In this document: piece by piece, positions 53,916 through 64,000 of the stretch
Position numbering within the stretch: the first letter of the stretch is position 1
Layout of the letters: each line of letters opens with the position of its first letter
Source of the DNA: Solea solea
Taxonomy: Eukaryota > Chordata > Actinopteri > Pleuronectiformes > Soleidae
DNA length: 64,000 nt
Direction: 5' to 3'
Assembly (NCBI RefSeq): GCF_958295425.1
Contig: NC_081144.1
Coordinates: 23,487,398-23,551,397 of the forward strand
Position numbers and translations under genes: made by a program
Notes under the pieces: generated by a model
What the model saw: only the letters and a program-made list of their open reading frames with translations
Database searches by the model: none
What the model was told of the DNA's origin: nothing

Positions 53916-55390
53916 GCTCACAGTTAGAAGAGAGAGGCAGTTTTTTTTCAGGAAGCTCCAGCTTCCTTTGTAAAATACCTGTAAATGTAAATGCAGTGTT
54001 CATGTGTTTCCATGTGTTCTCAGTAGATTGTGATGTAAACACTCATGGTACGTGCATCAAGTGGTGCACTAGAAAATATGGTTATCCTGAAATCAAAACA
54101 AGAATTAGGGTCCGAGCACAAATGTGCCAGGGATTTTAACATTAATGTTGCTTGATGAGTGAGTTAATGACGTTGGATGTTTATCTCTCAAACATTTCTG
54201 CTGCATTAGTCAATAAACAACAGTTAATGGTTACTCTGGTGACACCAAAAACAATGCACAGCAACATGTAGTGAGACAACCAGAAAAAAAAATCCTACAC
54301 GTGATGTGGAAATGACAACATTCTGTGGTTCTGGCGCCTTTTTGGAAATGGAGCTTTCCAGGAAATGCTTTGTCTGTCGGTCTCTTAAAGTTTCGCCTCC
54401 TGGACATTCTTTGAGGAGGAGGAGGAGCAGGGGGGAGGAGGGGGGGTTTGAGATAAAGAGGGCCACATGGTCAAACTCACGTGCATAATGAGTTCCACGA
54501 CAACCTCAGGCACATGTTGGTGCCCACCAAAAAAAACCCAGAGGTCTCAGAAGAGCCTCAGCTCAGCCGCCACCACCACGTGTCTGTGTATTTTCATGGA
54601 GGCGGAGTTTTGAGGCCACACGCAACGGTCGCTTCGGACATGTGTGCAGATATGCATGAAGAAAATCTGAGCTAAAAGTGCATATGAATCCTATTCAAAG
54701 GTATAGGTGCCACAAATGCAACAATATCACATTTATCAGATTGGAATTAGACCAGAATCACACATTGTCGGTCCATGCAGGTCCAAGATTTAGATTAAAA
54801 ATCTCTTTTGCAAGAGTGTCCTGAACCAAGACAGGCAGTAGCACATCCATGTTAGTATACAGATAACAACCAGTTCCAGCATACAGCATAAATAATAATG
54901 CAGGAATAATACAATACACCTTAGAAATCAAAGTGTAGTATAAAAATCATATAATCAACCATTTTTGGACAAAACATGTACTGCCGGGTTTTTCTGAATA
55001 ATTTAAAACCACTTTAAAAGTGTCCAATGAGACCAGATCTGGACCAGGTACTGACCTTTGGAAAATATCATCACAGACCCTGTGATTTACAGTAGAACCT
55101 CTACATTTTCTGTCTGCTCACGTTGTACATGACGACTTCACAAGCTCCATGTAGCACTTTTGACACTTTTGTGTACAATTTTTGGTGCAACAAGACTCAA
55201 CAAGGAAGATATTGTGCTTTTAAGTTTTGAGGGACTGGAAAGCATCTGAGTCCAAAATCCTAGCAAGCTATCATGGCATACATCAGCCGTGTTTTTACTT
55301 TTATCAAATCTACCAGTATCTATGGTAAAAACACATCGTTTGAGTAGTAAAGTGTAAACTTGCTAACAAGAAACCAACTCACAAGAAAAT
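53916..55390. other. Intergenic, no gene seen
   Basis: AGGGTCCGAGCACAAATGTG near 54,107 resembles the start of the AACAGGAAGTC repeat but does not continue. A (GGA)n tract lies at 54,412-54,448. Nothing else recognised. Confidence 0.4.
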
Positions 55391-55394
55391 CCTA

Positions 55395-55890
55395 ATAAGG
55401 GCCCTAGCTATTTTGATTTATCCCCAAAGGATCACATTTGAAAATTGACACACAAATCAGAACTGGCGAAAAATATGATGAAATAAGGGAAATGTGTGTC
55501 TCAGTAGCACCCGCAAAAGGGGAAACCCGGGAGGATGAAATTGCACCAAATTCCACGAAACTTGGTGGAAACATGTCACCGCCCAAGACGAACAAAAAAG
55601 TCTCTTGGGACTGTGACCTCAACACAACAGGAAGTCAGCCATTTCTAATTTGACGTCCATTTTGGCAATTCACACGTTTAGAAGTGGCCTGTAACTCTGC
55701 CGTACTAATCTGCTCAAAACTTCATACATAACACAAGAGACTGTCCCTGAACGTCTACGAATGTGAACTTCACCCAACAGGAAGTCGTCCATTTTGAATT
55801 CTGCTACCATTTTGCCACGAAACAGGAAGTGGTCTTTAAACTTCGCCGTACAATGACTGATCTGCTCGAAGCTTCACACGAGATAAGAGA
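55395..55890 (+). repeat. Dispersed repeat with AACAGGAAGTC core, copy 3
   Basis: ACGAAACTTGGTGGAAACAT, ACGAACAAAAAAGTCTCTTG and CAACACAACAGGAAGTCAGC follow the order of the 16 kb copy. The AACAGGAAGTC module recurs at about 55,776. Confidence 0.7.
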
Positions 55891-56139
55891 CAGAAAACAT
55901 TAGCACATGAAAACTAAGCCAAGGGCATAGCGCCACCTGCTGGCAGGCTGGTGACTGCGACAGCCCACACAATACTGCTTTAATTCAGTGTTGTTCTCTG
56001 TCTTTACTTCTTTATTACAGTGGACATAACAGCCCAGATGTTTGGATACTATCGTGACTGAGAAGCTGTTCCAAATTTCCAGAAACTTTGATGTTCCCGG
56101 CCAAAACAAAGTCCCATTCTCCTATAGTCTGCTGACTGT

Positions 56140-56460
56140 GTGAGCTTGTGTTATGATGGGCAGTGTTGTTGGTCAAGCTCAGCAATATTATTTGCCCAAA
56201 AGAAAAAGGTCAGCTGACTCAGTAAATATACTGAAGGACAAGGGCTTTTTTGGGAATACTCCAAGATGACAGTGTGAGGATTCATCAGGCTCAAGTTTGG
56301 AAAAATTGGTTCAGGGAGCATGAGTCATAGTTTTCACACATGGCTTGGCCACCGCAGAGTCCAGACCTGAACTCCAGTAAGAATCTTTGGACTGTGCTGG
56401 AGAAGCAGGGGTCCAAGTCATGGTGGATAATTAATGCAACTGTGGACTGAAATAAATGTT
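56140..56460 (+). mobile_element. Dead Tc1/mariner-type transposase fragment
   Basis: One frame reads GQAQQYYLPKRK (about 56,180-56,215). After a frameshift near 56,255 another reads QDDSVRIHQAQVWKNWF, then an in-frame stop at 56,328, then [11 protein letters not shown] and [10 protein letters not shown]-x-Q-S-P-D-L-N is the signature of the DDE/D catalytic domain in Tc1/mariner transposases. The usual NPIE after it is changed, a further sign of decay. No terminal repeats were found. Confidence 0.82.
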
Positions 56461-58020
56461 TTGAAATTGTAGCAAATGTATTCTGCAAAATGTCTATTTA
56501 ACACAAGCAGCTTCACATCATCTCTAAAATGATCAAAGCTGCTCCGTTGATGGCCCGACACTCTCTGTCTCTTTTCTCTGGTCTTAAATTTGAGACGCCA
56601 CGGAGAGACAAAGGTCCGCGCTCTACAAGACACCCCATAACCTTAATGGTCCTCATCATATGCCTTCAAATTCACTTTGACCCCAATTTTTTCATGCCCT
56701 TCCAGTTCTCTTTGTGAGCCGGGCATCAGCAGTAATGGGACGTGACGGATGTTTGAGGGCCGCGCTGTGTGAGAAAAGAAGACGACCCGGTGTGGTCCTG
56801 AGTCCGTGCAGACCATGGGAAGAGCAACGAGGTCCGGCCTACAAGCCTCCCTCCTCTCTCCTCCTCCCCTTACATACCTCCTCTTCCCTACCAATACCAT
56901 TTGTTGTTATCTTCTTCTTTCTCCACTCTCACCCATATTCTTGCCTTCTCCACTCTCCTCCTCCATTACCTACACCCTTCCATGCAAGAGTTTTCTTCTT
57001 TATTTCTTGGAATCTGAGCCGTGGAATGTTGCCTGGCAGCCTTGTTCCTCCTCCTCCTCCTTCTCCTCCTCCTCCTTTGGCATTCCCATGCTGGGTCATT
57101 GTGGGAGGGATTGAATGGGTGGGGGTCACAGCCAAGGAAGTGAACTAGGAAGTTTTCACAAGAGTTCTTCTACGTGAGGCCTAGACCATCTCGGAGCTCG
57201 GTCATCACAGCACTGACCTCCAGTCATTACAGCAAACCACATGTGGCCCTTGATGTCACACCTTGTTATAGTTTAGCCTGAATCCAGTGTGCGGCTCATG
57301 AAATAAAATGTCGAGGGCTGCAGCTAACGATTATTTTCATAATGGATTCATCCGTCCATTGTTTTCTCGATTAATTTTAGTAGTTTGGTCCATAAAATGT
57401 CAGAAAACGTTGATCAGTGTTTCTCAAACCTGGAAATGATGATTTTCTCAAATATCTTGTTTTGTCCACAAATGTATTTGTTATTAAGTGCAAAGAAACC
57501 AGAAAATATTGACATTTAAAAAGCTGAAAAATACTAAACCACTTGATTATCAAAATAGTTGGCGATTAATTTGGCAAACGAATAATAATCAAATAACCGT
57601 TGTAGCCCTAACAATGTCCATTCAAGTTTATCGACAAACTTCAATATACAATCTTTAGGTATGTTGGAAAAAAGGTATAATCTCATTTATTGGATTAATC
57701 GAATACAATATAATCTGTAATCTGCAGTTTGCCAATCCGTAGGCACCGGAGGAGGTGTGTCTACCTGTGAAATCTGTCATGGGACTAAATGATTGAAATA
57801 TTTCCTGTATTTGAAGTTAATTCATCATGTTATACCTTCTCCAATGGCGCTCAGTTCTAGCACCACTCAACTCGGCACCGCTAGACTCAAAGAATCAAAG
57901 TGAACAATGTCCAACAGTAAATCAGTTTAAAAGACTTAAAAATCCCTGAAAACATTAAAACGTTAATGTCCAAACATTAGCAAAGGATAGGTGTGAAATG
58001 TCAATATTTCACAGAGGAGC
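56461..58020. other. Intergenic with a pyrimidine-rich tract
   Basis: 56,845-57,075 is CT/TCC-rich (TCCTCCTCCTCC near 57,046) and yields Pro/Ser-rich chance frames on both strands. No gene assigned. Confidence 0.5.
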
Positions 58021-58092
58021 CTGTGTATTTAGTGACAGCACCGCTGAAAGCCGGGCGATCGTGAGTTCGAATCACGACCCAACGTTCAGTGG
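58020..58092 (+). pseudogene. tRNA-like remnant with perfect T arm
   Basis: CGTGA-GTTCGAA-TCACG at 58,054-58,070 has a 5-bp perfect stem and a canonical 7-nt T loop (B box). Upstream TTTAGTGACAGCACC resembles part of an A box, but no acceptor stem or anticodon arm is convincing. Likely a tRNA-derived SINE head or tRNA fragment. Confidence 0.4.
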
Positions 58093-58452
58093 TATTTCAG
58101 TTCATGCTTTTTAATCGACTGATTCTAATGATTCAGTTACACTCAAAACAACTGCTTTACAAGTTTGTGTGTTTGTGTTACGCACAAAACCAACGTCACG
58201 GCAGTTTCACGCAGCTATGACAACCCCGCCCATGTTGAGGAGGAACTATGAAGTCATAGAAACCGAGAAGTCGAGAGTCGAGTACTAGAACTGTATCATG
58301 GAAAAGTGCCAAATATTATATTTCTTTCTTTTACAAAAAATGCTATATTTCCCATTATGTTCCTTCTTGATCAGTTGGTTTCTGCTTCATTTAGTGACCA
58401 CATTCCTTTTGGGGTAAAATGTGGGAAGACGAAGACATTTCTTAGAAGAGGT

Positions 58453-58502
58453 GGGGGGGGGGGGGGGGGGGTTCCACACACACACACACACACACACACA
58501 CA
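58453..58502. repeat. Poly(G) run followed by (CA)n
   Basis: 19 consecutive G at 58,453-58,471 followed by a CA tract at 58,475-58,502. The G run could form quadruplex structures. Confidence 0.95.
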
Positions 58503-59660
58503 CCGGACTCAGTGAAAGGATCTGTGTGTGGCGGTCGCGCTGATTCCGAGGCCTTTTCTCCTCACGGTCCTTTGTGTCTCATCCAAGGATTGCAAGTTCA
58601 CAGAGACACAAAGAGGCTGGAAAAAAGAGGGAAAGTGAGGGCGGGCACTTTTTTTCTTCTTCTTTTTCTCTTCAACGCTTCTTTCTTTTTTCCTTGACTT
58701 CAAAGGCTTTCCCGTCTTGTACTTGAATGCCCATCATGATTCACATTCTGACAACTTTGGACGCGGCTTGGCTTTTTTGTCCCGCACACTTTGCTCTGTC
58801 ACTCGTGATGAGATGGATGGTGAAGACTGACGTGCAACAGCGATACAACAGATATTTTAGGTGCACCGTAATAATTTCCTAATGTTCTTTTTTTATACAT
58901 TAAAACCTTTCAGACGTGTTCCCCTTCTCGCTATCTGGTTACACAGAAAATAACTTCCACTATGCGGTAAAGAAAAACTACTCTAAAATACACAATCAAA
59001 CACACACACACACACCATCTGCTAATGCTCCATTTAGCTTTCCAAGAAAGCGGGCCATCTCGGAATAGAAAAGCCAAGAGGATGGATCTGTGTTTACATT
59101 ATTGTCTGGCTGAGTGGTGTCAGTGTCTCTTATCAAATATTCTCCCATTAGGAGGTTTAGCGCGAGCCAGTTTCACATCCTCACCCACACATTTATGGAC
59201 ACGCTCGCATATAAAATGCACACACACACACACACACACACACGAACCACGACATTTGCCAATACGGTGTTAAAAGACCACTTTGTTCCTGCACTTGTTG
59301 CTAATGAGTGGTTGGGAGATGAGAGGCATTTCCTGCCGGGCTCTCAGTCGCCACACTGTCCATTAAAGCCCTCATCAATCACAGGATCACAGGCTGATGG
59401 TTGCAGTCGCATCCAGAGGGCCCCTCTGTTCCTGGAGCTGTAAAAGATTAAGAGGATGTTTTGTTCTCGAGTGAGGTTTGAATGGGTCCAAATATAAATA
59501 TTCCACCTTTTTTTTAAAAGCACGTGTTTCAGGCACTTTGCGGTGGTCAATGTTGTGGTTTTCTGTACTTCAAAGGCCAAACAACCAAATCCTAATGCAA
59601 CACCAGGGTTTGTGTGCGGAGGAAACACAAAGTCTGACTCTTCACACGACATAATGTTTA
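58503..59660. other. Intergenic, no gene seen
   Basis: (CA)n at 59,219-59,243. No recognisable coding or RNA feature. Confidence 0.45.
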
Positions 59661-59664
59661 AATG

Positions 59665-59723
59665 CTAGTTAGCTAGCTACCTGGTAATTGATAGAAAGAT
59701 AAAGTTAGCTATAGTTAGTTAGT

Positions 59724-59769
<46 letters not shown>
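59665..59769. repeat. (GATA)n microsatellite with shared repeat flank
   Basis: The flank 59,665-59,703 is identical over 39 bp to 19,443-19,481; the GATA tract follows at 59,725-59,769. Confidence 0.92.
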
Positions 59770-59771
<2 letters not shown>

Positions 59772-60234
59772 TTTAGTTCATGTAAAAGTTCCTCAGGGCA
59801 ACATCCTTCAAAAGAGGTGGGAAATATAAAGCATTCAATGTCATTAATTTAGCCAGTTATCGATTTGGATTATGGCTAATAATCAACGTAGTAATTGATA
59901 CGTCACAATGTCACATTAATAGTTGGTGTAAATTGAATTACATGGCGTTCTACTGGGAAATGGTCTGATATTTAATATTAAACACAAGATACTGCAATTT
60001 AGTCACAATACATTGAAAATAATAATATAAGACCTACATTTCATTCTGATTATTATTGTAAATTGAGATTTTAAGCCTAAATGTAAAAATAAATGAGCAA
60101 TTTTAATTAAATTAGCTCTTTAATGAGATGTTCAGTCGACTGCAGTGTAGAACCAGTAAGTGTGCAAATGAGAAATTAAGAATATATTAATCTAGCTTTG
60201 AAGCCTCTCAGATTTTCTCCTCTTTTTTCTCCTT

Positions 60235-60273
<39 letters not shown>

Positions 60274-60700
60274 CTCTGTCTCTCCTGTTATCTGTGTGTC
60301 TCTGTCACCCTCCATCTCTCCATCTGTCAGTGTCACTCTCTCTCATCTCTCTCCATCTCCCCTGAAGCCTCAGCCTTCTCTGCATCACAGGATTCCTGCC
60401 ACTTCATTCTCCAATCTTGTTTCATGGCAACTGGTTTTCAATAAGGGCGACTGTGATGGTGGCGTCACAGGAGGAGGAGGAGGAGGAGGAAGGCGGGGTT
60501 GGGGTTGGGGTTCAGAGAAGGAGCTGCCCCTCGTGAATAGAGAATATCTGCATCACACGAGGACTCAATGTACAGAAAGTCAGACACGTGAAGACTGAAC
60601 TATAGCTGTGCTCATGTCCGTGTGCCGAAACAACAAGAAAATGAAATAAAACAAAATCACTCAGAGAGCACAGAGCGTCACCAAAGCCTGGTCAAAAAAC
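59770..60700. other. Intergenic with (CA)n and G-rich tract
   Basis: (CA)n at 60,249-60,273, (GGA)n at 60,470-60,490 and GGCGGGGTTGGGGTTGGGG at 60,492-60,510. No gene. Confidence 0.5.
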
Positions 60701-60709
60701 AGCCCGACT

Positions 60710-61240
60710 AGAAATAAGACAAATATTCTTACATGTGCTTTAAATGTTCTCATTTTAAGAAAACAAATACAGCCATCAGGGTCAACAAATTTAGCTTGGC
60801 TAGAAAACTTGTAAATCCAACCACTTTCAGACTGTCATTTCCCTTAAAACAAAAAATAAATTATTTCTTTAATAAGAATTTATACCTTTGTACAGGGGGT
60901 GTCAAATTGTTCTTATTTTGTGCCTAAAAAAGAAAAATAATAAAGTTTTTCCACTTTAAAAGAAAGATATTACAGGTTACTTTTTCGCTTTAAGGAGTAA
61001 AATTTGTGAAATTCACCATCAAATTGTAGCTTCTTTTTGCAGGAGCAGTTCAGATTTCATGCTCTAAAACGTATTACTTGTAATTAAAGCTACTTAAGCT
61101 ATTTAAAAACAACATTTCCTCGTGCAAAACCTGGTTCATAAAATATTTTTTTTGTCTTAGGCAAAAAAACATCAGAACAGTAGAAAACAATTAGGTTTAT
61201 TTCACTTTCTTGAGAATCGATTTTTTTTTCTGCAGTGTGT
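60710..61240 (-). repeat. Dispersed repeat with TAGCCxAGCxAAATT core, copy 3
   Basis: AATTTAGCTTGGCTAGAAAA near 60,788 and CACTTTCTTGAGAATCGATT near 61,204, ending TTCTGCAGTGTG, are the reverse of the 40.3-40.8 kb copy. Confidence 0.6.
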
Positions 61241-61318
61241 GAAATGTATTCTGCACAAAATTACATTTTACGAGATTGTTTTACACCTGAATGCACCAGA
61301 TGGAATTCCTGCCACATG

Positions 61319-61349
<31 letters not shown>
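61319..61349. repeat. (CA)n microsatellite
   Basis: About 15 uninterrupted AC units. Confidence 0.95.
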
Positions 61350-61351
<2 letters not shown>

Positions 61352-64000
61352 AGGTTAATAAAGGTTATTGATACAGTATGGATTTTTCAGTAAACGGCTA
61401 TGATGGCGTGAACGTTTGTGTATGAAAGTAAGTGATTATTTACATTTTGTTTCCATGTGAGCGGACAGATCACCGTGATTATCTCATATCTAGACGAACA
61501 ACACGACGGAGGGTGTGCAGACGTTATAAATCGGGGGTTATTTGACAGCTAAATGGGGGCTTTTATGGCTCCATCCTGCTGCATTTTTATAAGCCCCAGC
61601 TTCTGTGTGTGTGTGAGAGAGAGAGCTACCACTGACCAGCCCAGTGTCACCTTTGACCTCCCTGCATCCACAAGGACAAGGGCTCAGGATGGACAGTTCT
61701 TCTTTGTTGTTATTACACAGTTTGTTATGTTTGTGTTTGTCATGTGATCAGTGACACAATAAATGATTTGTTTCTCTACACATTTAAAGTATCATTTTGA
61801 CATTGAATATTCATATTGTCTCCTTAAAGTAACCTTAAACCGACAAATGCTAGTTAGCTAATGTTTAATCCTTAAATGTGTTAATGATGGACATTAATAA
61901 GTAAACATGAGACAAGGGGGTATTCTGGACACATGACAGTCAGACCATACCCTTTACAATATGCATCCTGTATAGGACAGGAAGCTTGAGGGTCTGTCCT
62001 GGATATGGTGTGTTAAGGAAGTATAGATGTCTCTTGTTTGACTAAACAGTGACCAATAGTGTCCAAACTTGTTGCATCCAATGACTTGTAACCAAATGAA
62101 ATCCCTTTGTTCGGTACGAGTACCCACGTGTTTTCAAGGTTGTCATCTTTCTGCTGAAGAAGCCGGTTCTCCTTGATTCAAGTTAGCACACTGTTTCTCA
62201 TTCGCGGGCTAGCCACACATCCCAGTTAGCGTTGACTCTGGGGTTGAAATCTGGTTCTTGTGGTCGTCCAGAGCTGAGAGCCGTTTGGGACTTACGAAGC
62301 TCTGCAAGAAGTTCAGACCGAATTCTGAAATATTTCTTTGGAAAAGTGGTAGTGAGCAGCTTCTCCATCAAAGCAGGTTCAGTGCTCTTTGCTAACGCTG
62401 TAGCCTCGGCTGAGCTATGTGGTAGTTCACTTTTACCCTTGTGCGTATCAGTCGGAGGCTTCGTTCAGTCAACATTTTCCTGACATTTTATGGATTAAAC
62501 AAGACAATAATCAACAGATTATTCAACTATGAAAACTGCAGTTAGCAGCACTACATACGATATATAAGTTGTACTCCAAAAAGGAGGACAAATAAGCATC
62601 CGGCTGAAGGCTGTGACTGACACTGGACAGGGTATCGTAAATCCGGATTGTCCAACCCAAAGCTGGACATATGGCCACCCAAGATAGATGTGTTTCAAAG
62701 GTCCCATAGGAGATGTTATTGGCAGAAATTTGAATATATGTTAACTAAAAAAATATAAATGTTTGTAACTTTAAATTTTACATTTTGGGGGGTTTTGTGG
62801 CCTTGGAATAAGCCTTTAATGTACTTTAAGCGAGGGACTTCCTTAACGGAGGCCAGTCAACATGTGTTGTCATGTTTCTACATATTTCTATATACGTGTG
62901 TATATCTTGCAGTCTTTTATTAAATCCGAGCTACAAGGTTCTAAAATTCCAAGCGTTTATTGTCACATAAAAGAACCAATTTCCCAGTTCAATAAAATTC
63001 TTACAATGAATGATGGAAAAAAAAAATGAAAATTGAAAGTTAAAAAAAAATCCAATTCAGAAAAACACAAACCACTCCATCTGTTTTTATCTCATCTCCA
63101 CCTTTGGTCAAACGTTAACCTCGCAGTAAAGATTTACTGCTAATTTGACTGAAAACACATTTACTACCGATTCCCTATTTATCCACCACGAGGAGATTCC
63201 TTGTGTTAACTACCCTCTAAAAAGAGGTTCTCCCCAGGGTCAAGCCCCCCACCTCACCACCCCCCTGCTGTGAGTCCAGTCTCTGCGCTCTTTCAAACAG
63301 GGCACCGGGGTTAAATTGCACCTTTTATTTTCCCGCTCCTTCTTGTACTTTTCCCCGGGGCCCCCTCGACATCCATTCTCCCCCCCAAAGACGTCCAAAC
63401 CCCCCTTGGCTTTCACTCCACTGTCGTTTTTCTCACTTTCCCCTCACATGTTTTTAGGGCTCAGTCTGTGACCTTGTCCCTTTCACCCTTGTTGACCCCT
63501 AAACTGATTGTTCTGCAACCAGTCCCTCTGTCAGCATTGCACCTCTAAAGGTTTGATTTATTTCACTAACTACAGCGGCGGCAAACAGGCCTCCGTCTGG
63601 GTCAAGCGCCGCGCTCACACATTGTTACAAGTTAATGTGGTCGGTTGAGTGATCTGTAGCCTTCGACAGCAGCGACCCGTCCTCCGCTCGCCGACTCCGC
63701 CCTGATGCTACGGACCATCCTGGTGGCAGCGATACAGAACACACACACACACACATGATGAATTTACACCATGACGTGTTTTACGTGTTTAAAAATGACC
63801 ATATTACAATATAAATAAAATTAGTCGTTGCATATTTAGATTTTGACACATGACGTGTGAATTGGGGGCCACACTGTGGCATCACCACAAAGCATATACA
63901 CAATTGAAAGTCACAACTGCCTCCTTTGGTAATAACTCATGACCACTGGTAAAAAAAAAAATTATTCTTGGGTTTCAATAGGATTCCAACGACTTTCCGT
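61350..64000. other. Intergenic, no gene seen
   Basis: Chance frames up to 83 codons only. A C-rich stretch occupies 63,225-63,420, with a short (CA)n at 63,740-63,756. An exon running past the window end cannot be excluded. Confidence 0.4.

Noticed and set aside
56714..57148. 144-codon Pro/Ser-rich frame
   Set aside because: Created by CT/TCC simple sequence; open on both strands and in several frames.

Overview
The window is animal nuclear DNA, almost certainly from a ray-finned (teleost) fish. It is AT-rich and dense in (CA)n and (GATA)n microsatellites. It also carries relics of L2/Maui-type LINEs, hAT-type MITEs and a Tc1/mariner element of the kinds that litter teleost genomes. The two genes I can support are both split by introns with standard GT/AG borders. 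The species cannot be named from the sequence alone. I saw no prokaryotic features: no operons, CRISPR array or phage.

Layout. 1-10.4 kb: no gene; LINE relics, two hAT-like elements (one with a perfect 8-bp target duplication), a 24-bp minisatellite and a tRNA-like relic. 10.4-26.7 kb (+): a 19-exon gene for a type I membrane protein of about 1271 residues with a signal peptide, 11 scavenger receptor cysteine-rich (SRCR) group B domains, one transmembrane helix and an acidic tyrosine-bearing tail. It belongs to the leukocyte CD6/WC1/CD163 type of family, but orthology is not resolved. 26.7-31.2 kb: no gene beyond the 3' UTR. 31.47-34.69 kb (-): a three-exon SBK-family serine/threonine kinase, 346 residues, complete from the glycine-rich loop to the C-lobe. 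It is tail-to-tail with the SRCR gene. 34.7-64 kb: no convincing gene; microsatellites, dispersed repeats, a dead Tc1/mariner transposase fragment and pyrimidine-rich tracts.

The two genes show no sign of working together; their adjacency is probably incidental. The most interesting biology is in the SRCR receptor. Cysteines are lost from its domains only in the pairs that form known group B disulfides. One domain is shrunken to about 65 residues yet keeps two disulfide pairs. Another has lost the C5-C6 pair and gained two new cysteines. Three domains are split by introns at unrelated positions and phases. The cytoplasmic tail is spread over small symmetric phase-1 exons carrying YEEV/YDDI motifs.

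Exon borders come from reading frame, splice consensus and SRCR or kinase alignment by eye. No transcript or database evidence was available.
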